Assembly (NCBI GenBank): GCA_003162555.1
Contig: PMNQ01000081.1
Span: 1 to 7,937, forward strand
Direction: 5' to 3'
Source of the DNA: Gammaproteobacteria bacterium
GTDB lineage: Bacteria > Pseudomonadota > Gammaproteobacteria > Steroidobacterales > Steroidobacteraceae
DNA length: 7,937 nucleotides
Shown: piece by piece, positions 6,006 to 7,937 of the stretch
How the letters are laid out: each line of letters starts with the position of its first letter
Position numbering within the stretch: position 1 is the stretch's first letter
Translations under genes and position numbers: made by a program
Notes under the pieces: generated by a model
The model's input: the letters and a program-made list of their open reading frames with translations, nothing else
Database searches by the model: none
What the model was told of the DNA's origin: nothing

Positions 6006-6824
6006 ATGAAAGTTGTCACATTCATGGCGGTTTCTGCACTGACGCTGCTGGCGGCCTGCGCGCCGAAGGGCAATCAGGCGGCGGGCACTGATGCTGCGGC
6101 CAAGGCCGTCGCGACCGTCAACGGCAAGCCGCTGTTGAGCACGCAGTTCGATTTCTTCTCCCAGACCGTGGCTGGCAAGCCGCCTTCCGAGCTGACGCCT
6201 GATCAGCGCACACAACTGCTCGATACGCTGGTGCGCGCGGAAGTTGTTGCGCAGCAGGCCGAGAAGGATGGATTGGACAAGCAGGGCGACGCACCCCAAT
6301 CGCTGGCGATGATGCGCCTGCAGGTGCTCGAGCGCGCCTCTATGGCGGCCTATCTCAAGGATCGCAAACCCACCGACGTCGAACTGAAGGCCGAGTATGA
6401 CGCGCAAGTCGCGGCGATGCCGAAGACCCAGTACAAGGCGCGGCACATCCTCGTGAAGACCAAGGAAGAAGCGGACAAGATCATCGCTGAACTGAAGAAA
6501 GGCGCGAAGTTCGAAAAGCTGGCATCCGAGCAGTCGCTGGATAACTCCAGGACCAATGGTGGCGATCTGGGCTGGTTCGGCCCGAACAACATGGTCAAGC
6601 CCTTTGTCGATGCCGTGGCCGCGCTGAAGAAAGGCGAGACGACGAGCGCGCCAGTCCAGAGTGAATTCGGCTGGCACGTGATTCGTCTCGACGACACGCG
6701 TGCGATCACGCCGCCCGCCTTCGATGCGGCCAAGGACAAGATCGAGCAGATCGTCGAGGCCAAGAAGTTCAAGTCGTACGAGGACGGCCTGCTGGCGGCG
6801 GCAAAAGTCGAAAAGACTCCCTGA
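6006..6824 (+). CDS. Lipoprotein parvulin-type peptidyl-prolyl cis-trans isomerase
   Basis: A 272-residue secreted folding catalyst of the PpiC/SurA/PrsA parvulin class, probably anchored to the membrane by lipid. The N-terminus MKVVTFMAVSALTLLAAC is a lipoprotein signal peptide with lipobox LAAC, giving a lipidated Cys18. A SurA-N-like helical chaperone segment spans about 33-135 (VATVNGKPLLSTQFDFF near 35-51). One parvulin domain spans about 143-232: KARHILVKTKEEADKII (144-160), FEKLASEQSLD (169-179), NGGDLGWFG (184-192) and FGWHVIRLDD (221-230), all family hallmarks. A start at 5994 would add MRSN; 6006 is preferred because it puts a lysine directly after the initiator Met and GAGAAG lies just upstream, though with only 4 bases of spacing. 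It lies 29 bases after bolA and probably ends that transcript. Confidence 0.9.
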   Translation: MKVVTFMAVSALTLLAACAPKGNQAAGTDAAAKAVATVNGKPLLSTQFDFFSQTVAGKPPSELTPDQRTQLLDTLVRAEVVAQQAEKDGLDKQGDAPQSLAMMRLQVLERASMAAYLKDRKPTDVELKAEYDAQVAAMPKTQYKARHILVKTKEEADKIIAELKKGAKFEKLASEQSLDNSRTNGGDLGWFGPNNMVKPFVDAVAALKKGETTSAPVQSEFGWHVIRLDDTRAITPPAFDAAKDKIEQIVEAKKFKSYEDGLLAAAKVEKTP

Positions 6825-6840
6825 GGATTGCGCGGCAGGC

Positions 6841-6866
6841 GCTGCGGAGCTAGCGCAGCTGCGTAG
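6841..6866. repeat. Small palindrome between convergent genes
   Basis: CGCAGCTGCG at 6854-6863 is a perfect 10-base palindrome, flanked by CTA and TAG with one bulged base, and GCTGCG at 6841-6846 could also pair with CGCAGC at 6854-6859. It lies where the isomerase gene and the Rieske-like gene converge and overlaps the stop codon of the latter. It could weakly help termination from both sides, but no T-run follows on either strand, so it is not a standard intrinsic terminator. Confidence 0.3.
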
Positions 6867-7878
6867 CGAGCAGTTGCCTGAAGGCTGCTATGCCTGAGGG
6901 CACGCTGCCCTGATGGCTCGCGCGATAGCCTGGAGATGCCAGGCCGCGCTGCGTCGATGAAGCAAGATCGATATCGAGACGCAGCGCTTCGCTGCGACCG
7001 GCGCGCGCGCGGGCGCCCTGCTCCTGCGTGCGCGCATCCGGATCGCGATAGGCATATTCGAGGCACTGCCAGCGGCTTTGACCTGCCGTCAGCGGAATGA
7101 CCTGGATCGCACTGACGCCGTCTGGCCGCCACTCCAGAAGGATATTCGGCCACTGATACATGCGCTGCCAGGCCGCGCCGTCCGCACCAGTGCCGTTTGT
7201 GTCCGTGCCAGGCACCGCACGCCAGCGCAACTGGTGACCGGCCGGGTCGCTCGCAAGCTCGGGCGCACCGAAATTCTGCACGCCGCCCTGCACTTCGTGC
7301 TCGGGCATCCGGTGCAGCAGCAACTGCTCGATGGCGATCTTCCAGTCGGCGAGGACTTCGTGCTCGGAGAACTCGACCGTTTCATTGATGACGCGTGCCG
7401 GCTCACCGGTCTCGCCGCCGGGCAGGAAGCGCGGCGCGGCCGCGGCGCCTGCGGGCGCGACGCACAACAGGCCGCCGGTGACGGCCAGTTCCAGCGCAAC
7501 CAATGGCGCGCTCGCCGCTGGATCAGCGGGCGTCCCGTCGAGTGCAAAGCTGAGCCGGTGCAGTGGGCAGCTGATCGCGCCCGCCAGTTTCCCACGGCGC
7601 GCCATCACCAGCGCGTGGGGCTGGTTGGGACAACTGTTGTCGAAGGCACGCGTCCGCGCCGCGTCACGCACGATGAGCGCACGGGTGGTGGCCAGCTCGA
7701 TGGTCAGGTAATCGCCACGCGCGCGCAGCTCCTGCGAATGGCCCGCGAGCTGCCAGGCCGGCGCGAAACAGCGCGAGCGCTCCTCCGCGAAGCGCCGCTC
7801 CGGCGGCAGGCCGTCCCAGCCCGGCGAGGCGCCATGCGCCGGGAAATGACCCGGAAAAACCGAGGACAGGTAGGCCAT
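6850..7878 (-). CDS. Rieske-type oxygenase alpha-subunit-like protein with altered cluster motif
   Basis: A 342-residue protein resembling ring-hydroxylating/carnitine-monooxygenase-type Rieske oxygenases; no substrate can be named. An N-terminal Rieske domain (about 25-145) begins with LPPERRFAEERSRCFAPAWQ (24-43). The cluster motif, normally C-x-H...C-x2-H, reads C83-P-N85 ... C104-P-L-H107, so one histidine ligand is asparagine. In the C-terminal catalytic domain, DWKIAIEQLLLHRMPEH (178-194) keeps H189 and H194 of the mononuclear iron site, but the bridging Asp/Glu three residues before the first His is Leu186. D302 or D304, before TQRGLASPGY, could be the third iron ligand. The ATG at 7878 gives a normal N-terminal length but has no ribosome binding site, and the frame stays open to the window edge (7937), so the true start may lie outside. 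Convergent with the isomerase gene. Confidence 0.78.
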   Translation of the reverse strand: MAYLSSVFPGHFPAHGASPGWDGLPPERRFAEERSRCFAPAWQLAGHSQELRARGDYLTIELATTRALIVRDAARTRAFDNSCPNQPHALVMARRGKLAGAISCPLHRLSFALDGTPADPAASAPLVALELAVTGGLLCVAPAGAAAAPRFLPGGETGEPARVINETVEFSEHEVLADWKIAIEQLLLHRMPEHEVQGGVQNFGAPELASDPAGHQLRWRAVPGTDTNGTGADGAAWQRMYQWPNILLEWRPDGVSAIQVIPLTAGQSRWQCLEYAYRDPDARTQEQGARARAGRSEALRLDIDLASSTQRGLASPGYRASHQGSVPSGIAAFRQLLATQLR

Positions 7879-7937
7879 GCAGCGCTGCCGTGCGGTGGCA
7901 CGGTCGATGTCTTCCTCTGCCTGGAAGGCAAAACCCT

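Noticed and set aside
5978..6007. TTGTTG and TAATAT, 18 bases apart, before the isomerase gene as a promoter
   Set aside because: Transcription would start inside the coding sequence, downstream of both possible ATGs, so this spacing cannot drive the gene; the AT-richness may be incidental.
5973..6677. Minus-strand open frame of 234 codons opposite the prolyl isomerase gene
   Set aside because: The plus-strand gene has a signal peptide, lipobox and complete parvulin domain; the opposite frame has no recognisable feature.
4..7937. Possible new defence, mobile or secondary-metabolism system
   Set aside because: Every gene except the Rieske-like one belongs to a conserved housekeeping family in a familiar neighbourhood, and I see no repeats, integrase, transposase or change in composition.

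Overview
This window is a densely packed chromosomal segment from a GC-rich bacterium, most likely a gammaproteobacterium outside the Enterobacterales. The gene set (yciK, rluB, yciO, yciB, a bolA-type gene) matches genes that sit near one another in gammaproteobacteria such as Escherichia coli. The presence of scpA and scpB, instead of the MukBEF system of enterics, argues against Enterobacterales. No genus can be named from sequence alone. I see no rRNA, tRNA, CRISPR array, insertion sequence or phage gene, and no intergenic stretch longer than about 75 bases.

Layout. Bases 4-813 (+) encode a YciK-type short-chain dehydrogenase, whose 3' end overlaps the next gene tail to tail by 65 bases. 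Bases 749-5062 (-) form one compact gene train read right to left: yciO, trpS, scpA, scpB, rluB. trpS/scpA and scpA/scpB are joined by ATGA overlaps, and scpB/rluB are 6 bases apart. A 72-base divergent promoter region (5063-5134) separates this train from a rightward train (5135-6824): yciB (septation protein A), a BolA-family gene joined to it by a GTGA overlap, and a lipoprotein parvulin-type prolyl isomerase. From the right edge back to 6850 (-) runs a gene for a Rieske-oxygenase-like protein, convergent with the isomerase gene.

Function. The leftward train combines translation (tryptophanyl-tRNA synthetase, an rRNA pseudouridine synthase homologue, a YrdC/Sua5-family protein) with chromosome condensation (ScpA and ScpB of the SMC complex). 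The rightward train concerns the cell envelope: an inner-membrane septation protein, a BolA morphology/iron-sulfur protein and a lipid-anchored folding catalyst.

Points of interest. I do not see a new multi-gene system; most of this is conserved housekeeping DNA. Three proteins deserve attention. The RluB homologue keeps the catalytic aspartate but has lost most of two family signature motifs. The Rieske-like protein has lost one cluster-ligand histidine and the bridging acidic residue but keeps the histidines of the mononuclear iron site. The tryptophanyl-tRNA synthetase has a four-cysteine pattern like that of the [4Fe-4S] enzymes. Also, trpS has a perfect TATAAT 8 bases before its ATG and yciO a near-consensus hexamer 6 bases before its TTG, which suggests leaderless transcripts. 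Both yciO (TTG) and bolA (GTG) use non-ATG starts.
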